Shown here in pieces: positions 53,540 to 64,000 of a DNA stretch of 64,000 nt. How positions within the stretch are numbered: position 1 is the stretch's first letter; the number at the start of each line of letters is the position of its first letter. The stretch comes from Zea mays. Its lineage: Eukaryota; Streptophyta; Magnoliopsida; Poales; Poaceae. Both the position numbers and the translations under genes were made by a program. Location: assembly GCF_902167145.1 (NCBI RefSeq), contig NC_050101.1, forward strand, positions 131,098,990 through 131,162,989, in the 5' to 3' direction. The notes beneath the pieces were generated by a model. It had not been told where the DNA came from. It saw nothing but the letters and a program-made list of their open reading frames with translations, and did not search any database.

Positions 53540-56500
53540 TTACAATTTACATGAGGCTAGGAAGCCTGGGAAATTCTTATTTAAAAAGTCTTGGGTTTCC
53601 CATGTAGCCTCATCTTCCGAATGCTGGTTCCACTGTATCTTGTAGAACTTGAGAGTCTTTCTTCGGGTGACCCTGTCCTTTTGATCTAGAACTTGAATAG
53701 GATGTTCCGAGTATGTTAAATCTGGTTCCAGGACAACATCAGTCACTTCAACGGTTCGATCAGGAACTCGAAGACACTTCTTCAGTTGTGACACGTGGAA
53801 CACATTGTGCACAGCAGACAAGGTTTCGGGGAGTTGGAGTCGATACGCCACTGGCCCATATCTTTCCAGAATAAGAAAAGGACCAATATATCGTGGTGCA
53901 AGTTTTCCTTTAACTCCGAAACGCGATACGCCCTTCATTGGCGATACCTTCAGGTAGACATAGTCCCCTTCAAGAAAATATAAGGGCATTCGCCGTTTGT
54001 CTGCATAACTCTTTTGCCGTGCTTGAGCTTTCTTCATATTATGGATAATCCTCTGAACCTTTTCTTCAACCTCTTTCACCATATTAGGTCTAAAGAAGTA
54101 TCTTTCTCCAGGTTCAGACCAATTTAGCGGAGTCCGACACCGTCATCCATATAAAGCTTCAAAGGGTGCCATCTTGATACTTTCTTGGTAGCTATTATTA
54201 TATGAAAACTCCGCTAAAGGTAGACATTCATCCCATTTTAGTGAGAAATCCAGGACACATGCCCGCAGCATATCTTCAAGTATTTGGTTCACTCTCTCAG
54301 TTTGTCCACTGGTTTGAGGATGATAGGCCGAACTGTGGAGCAGTTTAGTACCCAGGAATTTGTGAAGTTCTTCCCAGAATTTAGATACAAATTGTGGTCC
54401 ACGATCCGACACTATAGTCTTTGGGATACCATGCAAACTGAGAATACGGGCGATGTACAACTCCGCATAGATATTGACGTGATATTTTACCTTGACCGGG
54501 AGAAAATGGGCGATCTTTGTAAGTCGATCGATGATAACCCAGATGGAGTCAAAGCCTTTTGCGGTTCTGGGCAATCCCACAATGAAGTCCATGCTGATGT
54601 CTTCCCATTTCCATGTTGGGATTGGCAAAGATTGTAATGGACCAGCAGTTTTCATGTGTATGGCCTTGACACGTCTGCAGGTGTCACACTTAGCCACATA
54701 GCGTGCAATTTCAATCTTCATTTTTGTCCACCAGTAATGTTGCTTTAAATCTTGGTACATCTTAGTGCTTCCGGGATGAATAGAATAGCGACTAAGATGT
54801 GCTTCATCCAGAATTTGCTGGCGGAGCTCTTCGTTCTTTGGCACAACTATGCGGTTTTTAAACCATATCACACCTTGATCGTCTTCTTTGAAACACTTGG
54901 CTGTTCCAGCCCTTATCTTTTCTCGGATGTGCTTCATACCCAGATTATCCTTTTGAGCATCAATTATTCTTTGCAAAATGATTGACTCAAGCCTTAACTG
55001 ATTTAGAGTCCCTTGTTGAATGATCCCCAGGTTTAGCTTTTCCATTTCTTGACACAAAGTGTTCTCGAAGGTCTTCGCCATAAGACAGTGGCAGGAAGTC
55101 TTACGACTCAATGCATCTGCCACCACATTGGCCTTGCCTGGGTGATAATGGATCTCCAGTTCATAGTCTTTAATGAGCTCAAGCCATCGTCTTTGCCTCA
55201 TATTTAACTCTGTCTGGGTGAAGATGTACTTCAAACTTTTATGATCTGTATATATGTGACAGATATTTCCCAGCAGATAGTGACGCCAAATCTTTAGGGC
55301 ATGAACCACAGCAGCTAGCTCCAGATCATGAGTGGGATAATGCTCCTCATGCCGGCGCAACTGCCTTGAAGCATACGCAATTACTCGGCCCTCTTGCATC
55401 AGTACACAGCCGAGCCCACTGCCAGATGCATCACAATATACATCAAAAGGTTTAGTGATGTCCGGTTGAGCCAAAACCGGAGCAGTGGTCAATAGTGTCT
55501 TCAGTTGCTCAAAGGCTTCATTGCACTTAGAAGACCAATTGAACTTAATGTCATTCTTCAATAAACTTGTGATTGGCTTCACAAGCTTAGAAAAATCTGG
55601 TATGAATCTGCGATAATACCCAGCTAGTCCAAGAAAACTCCGGACTTGATGAACAGTTGTTGGGGGTTTCCACTCCAGAATATCTTTGACCTTGCTAGGA
55701 TCTACCGCAATTCCTTTAGCTGATAACACGTGCCCCAAAAATTGAATTTCTTCTAGCCAGAACGCGCACTTGCTGAACTTGGCATATAGCTGATGTTCCC
55801 TGAGGCGCGTCAATACAATCCGTAGATGCTGAGCATGGTCTTCTTCATTCTTGGAATATATTAAGATATCATCAATGAAGACTACCACGAATTTGTCCAA
55901 CTCGGGCATGAACACCGAGTTCATTAAATAAGTGAAATGGGCAGGGGCATTTGTGAGCCCGAAAGACATTACCAAGTATTCAAACAATCCATATCGAGTA
56001 GTAAACGCGGTCTTCGGTATATCCTCGGGCCGAATACGGATTTGATGATAGCCCGACCTGAGATCAATTTTGGAAAATACCCTCGCCCCAGTCAGTTGAT
56101 CAAATAAGATGTCGATCCTTGGAAGAGGGTACTTATTCTTGATAGTGACCTCATTTAGGGGTCGATAATCCACGCACATTCTCAAGGTTTGATCCTTCTT
56201 CTTAACAAAAATGGCGGGACAACCCCAAGGGGACGAGCTTGGCCGGATGAATCCTTTATTCAGTAGATCTTGCAATTGAATCTTCAGTTCCGCCAATTCA
56301 TTAGGGGGCATACGGTACGACCTTCGGGAGATGGGAGCCGTACCGGGCTTTAGCTCAATTACAAATTCTACATCTCTTTCAGGGGGCAGTCCAGGCAAAT
56401 CTTCCGGAAATACATCTGGAAACTCACATACTACCGGAATGTTCTTGATCTCCGGTACAATGGCTTCATAGACTCTATCAGAAGTTTTGGCTGGATTGGA

Positions 56501-58009
56501 TGCGGGGAGGGTCAAGAGAATCTCTTCTTGGTTATAGCTCAACCTGACGGTTCTGAGTTCAGTGTTGAGAATTGCTTTGTGTTGGGTTAACCAATTCATA
56601 CCCAAAATTACATCTATATCCTGGCCCTTCAGAACAATCATGTTAGCAGGAAAGTTCCGTCCGGCCATTGTTACTGGCACTCCATAGGCCACTTCTTTAG
56701 TATAAATGTGTCCCCCGGGTGAATGAATTTTAAATCCCTCCTTTGATTCATGGTATGCAATATGATGTTGTTCCACAAACTTCTTGCTAATAAATGTATG
56801 TGAAGCACCAGAATCAAAAAGAATAATTGCTGGGTGACTGGCCACGGGAAACGTACCCATCATCACCGGTTCTCCTTCCGGTGTAGTAGCCACTTGAGTG
56901 TAATATACACGCCCTGTTTTCTTTGTATTCTTCCCCGCAGCATTTCCTTTGGGCTGAATTGATTTCCCAGATCCTTGCGGAGCATTAGATTGATTTTGCC
57001 TAGGATGTGGGCAGTCTTTGATGAAGTGTCCTGACTTGCCGCAATTAAAGCACCCAGTTGAAGAACTAGGCAAGGCAGGGAATCGAGTGCCTGGGGCACC
57101 CGGCTGTTTTGGGGTAGTGGGAGTATTGTTGGGGCGGATAATGATTGGCTGTTTGAAGGGAAATGAAGGTGGATGAGAAAAAGGGCGATTTTGGTTTGAG
57201 GGTCGAATCACAAACCGTGGTTTCTTCGCCTGGCCCTGATTAGGCCGCTCACCACCGAATCCCTTATTCTTTCCAGAATTTGTGTATTTGGCTTCAACAG
57301 ATAAGGCTGTGCTGACAGCCTTTCCATACGTGAGGTCTATGCATGTGGCCATTTTCCTTTGTAACCGATCATTCAGTCCCCGCATAAAACAGTTCTTCTT
57401 CTTTAAATCCGTATTCACCTGGTCGATAGCATACTGCGACAGGTGATTGAATTTGTTGAGATATTGAGTAATGGTATCTCCGCCTTGTTGTAACTTCATA
57501 AACTCCTCTTGTTTCATATGCAGCACTCCTTCGGGGATGTAGTGTTCACGGAAAGCTGCTTTAAACTCATTCCAGGTGACTTGATGGTTGTCAGGTTGAA
57601 TAGCCATAAAATTTCCCCACCAGGTACTGGCAGGACCACGGAGTTGTTGTGCGGCAAACAACGGCTTCTGCGTCTCTGAGCAACGGAGAAGACCAAACTT
57701 TTGCTCGATAACCCGAATCCACTCATCAGCTTCTAGGGGATCTTCTGCCTTGACGAATAGAGGTGGACGGGTCTCCGAGAAATCCAGATAAGTGGTCTCC
57801 CGGGGGCCTTGCGGATAACCTCTTCCCGCCTGCTGCTGGAATTGTTGCTGACCCGCCATTTCCCTAAGGAAGCGGGTATTATCGGCGGTGGCATTCACCA
57901 AGGCGGCGATCGCCTCGGCTAACGTGGGAGGAACTGGAGGTGGGTTTGGGGTAGCATCCCGTCCCCCAGAAGTTCCTGCTGCATCCTGTCCTCGAGTCCT
58001 GGTCGGCAT
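53540..58009 (-). pseudogene. gag-pol of the chromovirus with one in-frame TGA
   Basis: The best start is the ATG at 58007-58009 (MPTRTRGQD); an ATG 15 bases upstream is also in frame. Counted from the upstream ATG (58024), the gag core is at about 85-245, the CCHC knuckle ([15 protein letters not shown]) at 325-339 and the protease Asp (FDSGASH) at 404. RT has [13 protein letters not shown], RNase H has [11 protein letters not shown] and TDHKSLKY, and integrase has an HHCC zinc region (CDTCRR), SDRGPQF and [12 protein letters not shown] 54143-54145 follows FEALYG, where relatives carry Arg; the same frame then continues to 53540. The last part has a chromodomain-like tail (RKTLKFYKIQWNQHSEDEATWE), which in chromoviruses binds modified histones and guides integration. 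Confidence 0.9.
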
Positions 58010-58023
58010 CTGTGGCAAAAACA

Positions 58024-58222
58024 TTTGAAGTAAACATAATGTGCCAGAGAAAACCTTCCATTTTACATTACTATAAAAAGTAATGATACAGACTCGATAT
58101 TACATAACAGGATACAATACCCATTATACAAAAGTTCAACCTATTAACAGGATACAATACCCATTATACAACAGTACACCCTTCAATACCCTACCATACA
58201 CTACTCCACTTCTATTACACCT
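58024..58222. other. Spacer between the extra ORF and gag
   Basis: About 200 bp with two copies of TTAACAGGATACAATACCCA-like sequence near 58105 and 58144. No gene is present. Confidence 0.6.
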
Positions 58223-58807
58223 TTATTCCTGCTTTCCATTAGTCTTGGCGGCTTCATCGTCAGATGTGGGAGTCCAGACATCAACCAACCTCAAAGAAGG
58301 AGGGGGCTCAAAAAGGTCTAACTCCCCACCCAGCGCACGTCCCGCAACGTGAGATGGTCCAGCTTCTGCCTCAGCAGGTGGTGCAGGCTCACTTGGGTGT
58401 AGTTGTGAGTATAATACATGGACTTCCTCGTGCAACGTATTGCAGTAAACCTGCAGGTCATCGACAGTCGAGCTAAGTTCTTTAATTCGGGCCTGAGCCC
58501 TTGCTTCCTTAGCACACATTAGCAAACGAGACTGTACGGCCCAGTCAAGTGCTAAGTCTCGATCAGCGAGTTGATCCTGCAAGTGTCGGATGTCCCTTCT
58601 CAGTTCATTGATTCTATCTCCGTCAGCGACCCAAGCATCAGTCCTTTGTTGCAGTGCTGCCTGAAGTCGACTCACACGAGCTTCAAGGTCTCCGATGGGG
58701 TCGTTACTTCCACTACTGCTGCTTTCATGTCGGGGAGCCAATTGATGCCGAGGCACCCCAATTGGTCCCGTAGACTTGCGTGCCGTTAGCCTGGTGCGTG
58801 GCGGCAT
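58223..58807 (-). CDS. Extra coiled-coil ORF upstream of gag in the chromovirus
   Basis: The ATG at 58805-58807 (MPPRTRLTARK) opens about 194 codons; a longer version from 58849 is in frame but starts in less protein-like sequence. The middle (DLEARVSRLQAALQQ, INELRRDIRHLQDQL) has clear heptad spacing of Leu/Ile/Val and is a predicted coiled coil. The tail is Pro- and Glu-rich and acidic. The N-terminus resembles that of gag in the same element (MPTRTRG). No enzyme motif is visible. RIRE3/RIRE8-type elements are reported to have such an orf0; its function is unknown. Confidence 0.75.
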   Translation of the reverse strand: MPPRTRLTARKSTGPIGVPRHQLAPRHESSSSGSNDPIGDLEARVSRLQAALQQRTDAWVADGDRINELRRDIRHLQDQLADRDLALDWAVQSRLLMCAKEARAQARIKELSSTVDDLQVYCNTLHEEVHVLYSQLHPSEPAPPAEAEAGPSHVAGRALGGELDLFEPPPSLRLVDVWTPTSDDEAAKTNGKQE

Positions 58808-58849
58808 CTTTTCTAAGGGGGAAAATGTTATTAGTATAGTGCTTAGCAT

Positions 58850-59046
58850 GATGCATGTATAATTACAGAATCAACCTTAGTCGATTCAACCTTCTATACG
58901 TTGCACTCTTCCTATCTGGTCTTTAAGATAGACTTCTTCAGAATACTTAGGTAAGAAGAGAAAAGAATTTCTAGGTAAGACTTTTGAAAATTCTTTTGAA
59001 GATGCCTCATAATATCTGCCAAGAAGGGCTACGCTCCGATACCAGC
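58850..59046 (-). promoter_or_regulatory. 5' leader and iMet primer-binding site of the chromovirus
   Basis: Minus strand GCTGGTATCGGAGCGTAG starts at the LTR edge; TGGTATCGGAGC differs by one base from the iMet tRNA complement. The following ~180 bp up to the extra ORF is untranslated leader. Confidence 0.85.
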
Positions 59047-62000
59047 TGTGACGGAACCTCCCAAGTAATTAGGCCCACCTACAGTTGTCCTTGTCCAACG
59101 GACATCAGACAACCCTGTAGGTGCCCCTGAACTACTTGACAAGTTCGATATCTTTCCTTACCTCACCAGGAACGTCTCACCCGTCTTGCAGACATTACAG
59201 AACATCGGAGATAAAGAAATGCGGAAGCGAATTACATAATCTTACATTTATTTCAAAAGCAAGCTTGAGTTATGTTATTACAGACCAGACTAAAAGTGAG
59301 TGCATAGAAGTAATATAATACAAACCAGGGGAGGCACAAACTCCTCCCGATAAGCTAAAAGCAAAAGATCCTAAGTGGAGGACCGAGTCCTCCCGCACTT
59401 CAGTCTTGATTTTCTTCTTTTGGAACCACCTTGGCACAGAAGCAGCAAAAGTCTGCTACTTCCTCACCTAAAAACAACGAAGGGATAAACCCTGAGTATG
59501 GAATTACTCAGCAAGTCTTACCCGACTAAAGAAAAGACTCTCAAGGGTATGCTGGTTAAGTGGGAGTCAAGGTAAGGCTTTTCAATATTCAAAGACTCTG
59601 TTTTGCAGAAATGCTTACTAAAGTGGATCCTTAAAAATCCAATTTTATTTGTCAAGTTAGGTAAAATTACCTGCACTAGAGTTCTTTCTACCCTAGTTCA
59701 ATCACTGGTCCTGCACTAGCCAATTTCTTAACAAGAGCCCATCGTCTTTAGTGGAATGCTACGTGTAGGGTAGTGACCAAGTCTTCATGACCGCGAAGGT
59801 ACGGCGATTCGAATCGATTATACTCAGCTGAGGATCTCCAATCACACGACATATGTAGCACTTAACCCTTGCATATGTCAACCCGCCACCGGGGTTCTTA
59901 AGACCGGATCAGGTTCACGCAGACCGAGAGCACAGACACACCACCGTCCAGCCTCTTGCCACGGAGGGTACACGCTACTCTCGCCACCGCTCCACGTCCA
60001 TCTCGTGTTGTCTTATTCCGGCCTTAGTCTGCCCGAGGCAAGGCTTACCCATGACGAGGCATGTGACCAGCTAAAGGGTCCTCGATCAACAAGCCTACAT
60101 CGAGACGGTCCTTAATCGACTCAGACGGAGACACTACACCGAGACTCTCTTCTCGTGCAAGTCACCCGCCCGGTCTCAGCTTAATCATTTCAAACCCAAA
60201 GTTGGTACCTGGCAGAGGTACATCTTTTCCGATGTTGAACCTATCAAGGCCTTTGATAGATCCATCATCAAGTTTTATTTTCGAAAAACATCCCACCCAC
60301 TTTTGCCACATCATATTTTGTAAAAACAAAACCTTTTGTTTTTCTAAAGCAAAGATAAGCATCAAAAAGCTTTTGTAAAACAGGTGATCAAGGAAGGTAA
60401 TCAAATTCAAGGAAGGTAATGCAGGAATGGTTTTATCAAGCAACTCCTAACACCTAATGCAGCAATCAAGTGAGAAAGATTTTGAAATAGCAAGGGAGGT
60501 GGCAAATGCACCGGGGCTTGCCTTCGTTTACAGGTGATTCAGGCTCGGATCCACAAATGTCGAAGTAGAAACTATTCCCGGCCTGAGTGTCCAAAGGTGG
60601 TTGTACTTGCTCTTCAGTGACTTCTATCTCTTCTTCACGTTCTAATCATAGCCATTCACAAGTATAAGAATGGATGCCATGGGATGCTCATGAGAATGCA
60701 AAGATAATATAAACTTATTATCTATGTCTTGAATACAACTTGCCTTCACGGAGTTCCGGGAACTTAGGGTTTCCGGAGTCGGTAAAGGAGTTCATAGGGC
60801 AGGGGGGGTGTTTTGGGGTTTGGTGATCAAACAAGGTCCAAATCAATTCAAACTCTACCCAAGGCTTCTAAATATTATATAACACTCATATAAAAATTTT
60901 GGGCATTTTAGGACTTATCAATTATTTTTTTAAAAATCTATAACCAAGACTTTTAACTACTTTAAATACCCTAAAATTTCTTACTTTCACTAAAAATCAC
61001 CAACTTATTTTTATTAAATACTATGGAAAATAACAAACCTAGGAAAATTAGTTTCACAATTTTAGCATTTTTTACATTTTTCTACATATTTTTGAATCTC
61101 TGCTGAAAAAGAAAAAGGAAAAGAATTAATAGAACTGGGCCGGATTCAGCCCAGCGGCCCAGGTCCAGAGGGAAAGCGCGCCCGCGCGCTCCGCGCCCTG
61201 GCGACTTTGCGCAGAGGTCCCTGCGCTTTAGACTAACTGCGACCAGGTTCTTTTACTGTTTTCTCAAGTCACTGACGCATTACACCGAGCCCCTCTGGTT
61301 TCTATCTATTCTGTGTTTCAAGCCCCCGACGGCGCTCGCGCATCGCCGCGCTCCGGCGAGCTAGCAGACCGGCCGATTGGGGCTAAGACCGGCGCTAAGC
61401 TACCGCCGAGACCAAATTCGAGTCACCACGACTGTTTCCCCCAACTTAATTTGACTCTTTATCAACTAAAGAGCTCTGGCCACGTTGGCCGTAAGCATAG
61501 CGGCTATATGGTCGTGTTCCCGGCGACCAGAGAGCCCGTAGTTCAATTCAATGGCTCGGCAAGCATCCTAGGCATGTGAGAAAGCTTAAACGAGGAAGCA
61601 GGGGACGGGAGCTGACCGGAATTGGGCTGGCGACGGTGGGCTTGGTTCCACGGTGGCGGAAATTGGATTTGGGGCGAATCCAAAATTCGTGAGTTCTAGC
61701 GAAAGACTGCCAGCGATTAACGGTGGCTGGGAGGATGATGATGTTATGCAGCTAGGGGAGGGCTCAATTTATAGAAGGCTTCGACGGCGGCGCTCAATTT
61801 GGATGAAGTTGTGCAGCGGCCGGAGATAGGGAAGAACCGCGTGCAGTGAACACGTGTTTATCGCTGTGGCCGTAACTCCGGTGAGCTACGGAGAGTTCAG
61901 AGGAGGTCATGGCGACACGGTGAAAGTGTTGAGCCATGCGGCGTAATGCCGGGAAGCGGCGGTTCTCCGGCGAGCCTATCGCTCCACCGCAAAGCAAAGG

Positions 62001-63088
62001 GGAAGGCACGGGAGGGGTGACCGGAGTGGAGTCCAGCACACGGCGGTGAAGATTCTTACTGGGTGATGCTTATCTGGTGTCCACGGCGCACGAATCATGG
62101 CGAACGGCAATCAACGGCGACGGCCACCGGCGGCGAGATTTTTTTGGGCGCGGGCGGTCTGATCTGATTCAGTCGTGACACTGTACCATGGTGAATCCCA
62201 TTCAGACAGCCTGTCAGCCGAACTTGGAGCATCATTTTCTCTTAATTTCTAATGTCAACACATGTCAAGCTCTGCAGCAAAAGTGTAGAGCAATATGCCC
62301 TCTACAACTTTGTAATATGATGATGCCACAAAAACTCATTGGATCATGCTTGAATTTAAGCTTGAAGTTGATGGCATCAATCTGCCAGTCTGATTTTCAG
62401 ACCTATCCAACCTGACAGCCTGACTTTAGGCATGATTATCTCTAAATTTTTCACAAGAACATGGCTTGCACTCTTAAGCAAATTTGTTATCCATTGATTG
62501 CTCTACAATTTTGATGTGGTGACTTAGGGCAAAAACCCTATGCTTTACAAGTTACAAAGCCCTAAAGTGGAGCCTTTAACACTGAATTTCAGACTTAGTG
62601 TAGAACTCAAATGAGGTCCATTTTGCATTTAAGTCCAAAACTTAGGGTTTGGCTTTTAAGTCCACATATTTGTGAACCAATTGGCTTTAGATGCTTAAAC
62701 ATAGTAGTTTTTACATTTTAGTCCAAAGGTTCATCACTTTTGCACATAAGCCCCTAGGGTTTGGACTTAGGGTTTTCCAGGGTTCCAATTAGGGTTTCTG
62801 GTATCCCAGGGGTACAAAAAGTGATTCAAGTTTATTCTTAGGGTCATTTTATGACTTTTACCCTAAAGTCTTTTGGTTTTCTTAACTTGGGTAAAGTTTT
62901 ACCCCTTTAACCACTATTTAGGGTTAAGTCCATTAACCAGGGTTCCATTTGCAAAAACAGTAAAACAATACAACTTGTTTGAAATTTTTGGCCTAGTGAA
63001 TGCACTCTAGGTGTGTCACACATATGCAATGCTAATGCTTATGATGTCATGCTCAAGTTTTAGTTATAGTAACACCAGGGGTGTTACA
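59047..63088 (-). repeat. 5' LTR of the chromovirus
   Basis: 4042 bp, next to the PBS. A minus-strand CTATAAA box is at 61768-61774, the likely core promoter. It is nearly identical to the 3' LTR. Confidence 0.95.
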
Positions 63089-63093
63089 CACGT
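63089..63093. repeat. TSD of the chromovirus, right copy (CACGT)
   Basis: It agrees with the undisturbed target as seen in Huck-1. Confidence 0.75.
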
Positions 63094-63205
63094 CGGGCCT
63101 CGACCTCGCGTCTGAGACGAAGACGAGCGCCGTCTCCCCGCAACACGCTAATCCCAAGCAAACGGACGACGCCAGCACGCTCGCGAAGGACTTGCTGGGC
63201 GTCAC
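63089..63205 (+). pseudogene. gag of Huck-2, continuation between two insertions
   Basis: This 117-bp piece aligns with Huck-1 gag at about 22565-22441 (minus). It is cut at 63205 by the next Opie/Ji-like LTR, right after GGGCGTCAC. Confidence 0.8.
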
Positions 63206-64000
63206 TGAGAGCACCTAGAGGGGGGGTGAATAGGTGATCCTGTAAAACTTGAAACTTAACTCACAAAAACTTGATTAGGAGTTAGCCCAAATAATGCCAA
63301 GTGACTAGAGAGGAGTCTCAACAAAACACAATAACCACAAGAGATCAATCACAGAGATGGCACAGTGGTTTATCCCGTGGTTCGGTCAAGACCAACGCTT
63401 GCCTACTCCACGTTGTGGCGTCCCAACGGACGAGGGTTGCAATCAACCCCTCTCAAGCGGTCCAAAGACCCACTTGAATACCACGGTGTTTTGCTTGCTT
63501 TACTATATCCCGTTTGCGAGGAATCTCCACACTTTGGAGCCTCTCGCCCTTACACTTAGATGATCACAAAGAAGCACGGAGTAAGGGGGAATAAGCAACA
63601 CACTCAAGACAAGAAATCACAGCAACACCATGCACACAAGTCGCAACAAGAGCTCACAACACAACTCAATGAGTTCACAACTCAACTAGAGCTCTAATTG
63701 CTATCACAAAGAATCAAAGGCGCGGGATCGATGTCTTAGTGCTTAGGAATGCTTAGGAGATGCTTGGTGTTCTCCTCCATGCGCCTAGGGGTCCCTTTTA
63801 TAGCCCCAAGGCAGCTAGGAGCCGTTGAGAGCATTCCTGGAAGGCAAATCTTGCCTTCTGTCGCCTGGCGCACCGGACAGTCCGGTGCACACCGGACACT
63901 GTCCGGTGCCCGATTTCTTTCCTTCTATGGCGAAGCCGACCGTTGGCAGCCTTGGAGCCGTTGGCGCACCGGACATGTCCGGTGCACATCGGACAGTCCG
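63206..64000 (-). mobile_element. Second Opie/Ji-like LTR, cut by the window edge
   Basis: It starts TGAGAGCACCTAGAGG like the LTRs at 40423 and 47011, keeps the TTTTATAG box (minus-strand TATAAAA, near 63797) and carries ACCGGACAGTCCGGT palindromes from 63870. It is clearly more diverged from the other two than they are from each other. If a whole element follows, this is its 3' LTR; a solo LTR is also possible. Confidence 0.85.

Larger units (their letters stand above)
49346..63088 (-). mobile_element. 13.7-kb chromovirus (Tekay/Del type) with 4.04-kb LTRs and an extra 5' ORF
   Basis: This minus-strand Ty3/gypsy element has LTRs at 49346-53388 and 59047-63088 (TGTGAC to GTTACA), an iMet PBS, a G-rich purine tract, and a single gag-pol ending in a chromodomain-like tail. 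An additional coiled-coil ORF lies between the PBS and gag. I counted about twenty substitutions across the two 4-kb LTRs, near 0.5 percent, so insertion was recent. One in-frame TGA interrupts integrase; otherwise the coding part is intact. Long LTRs and an ORF upstream of gag recall rice RIRE3/RIRE8, which are relatives of Del/Tekay; this is from memory. Confidence 0.92.
39428..64000 (+). mobile_element. Huck-like element, plus strand (Huck-2), interrupted three times, right end outside window
   Basis: It starts TGTCGGGGACCATAATTAGG at 39428 with left flank ATTTT. Its own sequence in the window is the 5' LTR (39428-40422 and 48296-48966), the PBS, and the start of gag (49027-49345 and 63089-63205). 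The rest of the span is inserted: an Opie/Ji-like element, a chromovirus, and a second Opie/Ji-like LTR at 63206. Joining the pieces gives continuity with the Huck-1 LTR and gag. Confidence 0.88.

Overview
The window is nuclear DNA of a large-genome grass, most probably maize or a close Zea relative. This rests on recognisable Huck-type LTRs (TGTCGGGGACCATAATTAGG start), Opie/Ji-type LTRs (TGAGAGCACCTAG on the plus strand), Hel1-type Helitron ends, GT-AG introns and no prokaryotic gene organisation. Almost all of it is nested transposable elements; no complete, functional host gene was found.

Left block (1-24592): a minus-strand Huck-like Tat-lineage gypsy element enters from the left edge and ends in a 1.66 kb 5' LTR (22929-24592). 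Its gag-pol is broken by many stops, two frameshifts and an integrase deletion. A second, younger Tat element (1107-12881, TSD GGACC, 475-bp LTRs with 2 differences) sits inside it. Both elements carry, in their 3' internal region, an intron-containing gene on the opposite strand to gag-pol. In the inner element this gene (1915-5422, five exons) is open across all four canonical introns; in Huck it is a pseudogene (13007-16319). An 80-bp tandem array (5797-6465) lies between the convergent antisense gene and pol.

Middle block (24593-39427): older, AT-richer DNA. It holds a 2.4-kb gypsy deletion derivative with LTRs but only gag (24800-27201), a decayed copia copy (27538-29565), and a 7.1-kb minus-strand Helitron (30288-37363). 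The Helitron contains exon fragments of at least five host genes: an ABCB transporter, an LRR protein, a RecQ-type helicase, pseudouridine synthase 7 (with a likely U12 AT-AC intron) and ribosomal protein eL37. Other Helitron 3' hairpins lie at 34247 and 37793.

Right block (39428-64000): a second, plus-strand Huck-like element runs off the right edge. Its 5' LTR is split by an Opie/Ji-like copia element (40423-48290, TSD CACGG). Its gag is split by a 13.7-kb chromovirus with 4.04-kb LTRs and an extra coiled-coil ORF upstream of gag (49346-63088), and again by a second Opie/Ji-like LTR starting at 63206.

Most stops inside element genes look like CAG to TAG, CGA to TGA or TGG to TAG changes, the signature of deamination of methylated CG and CHG cytosines. 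Family names are from recall of LTR ends and motifs and were not searched against a database.
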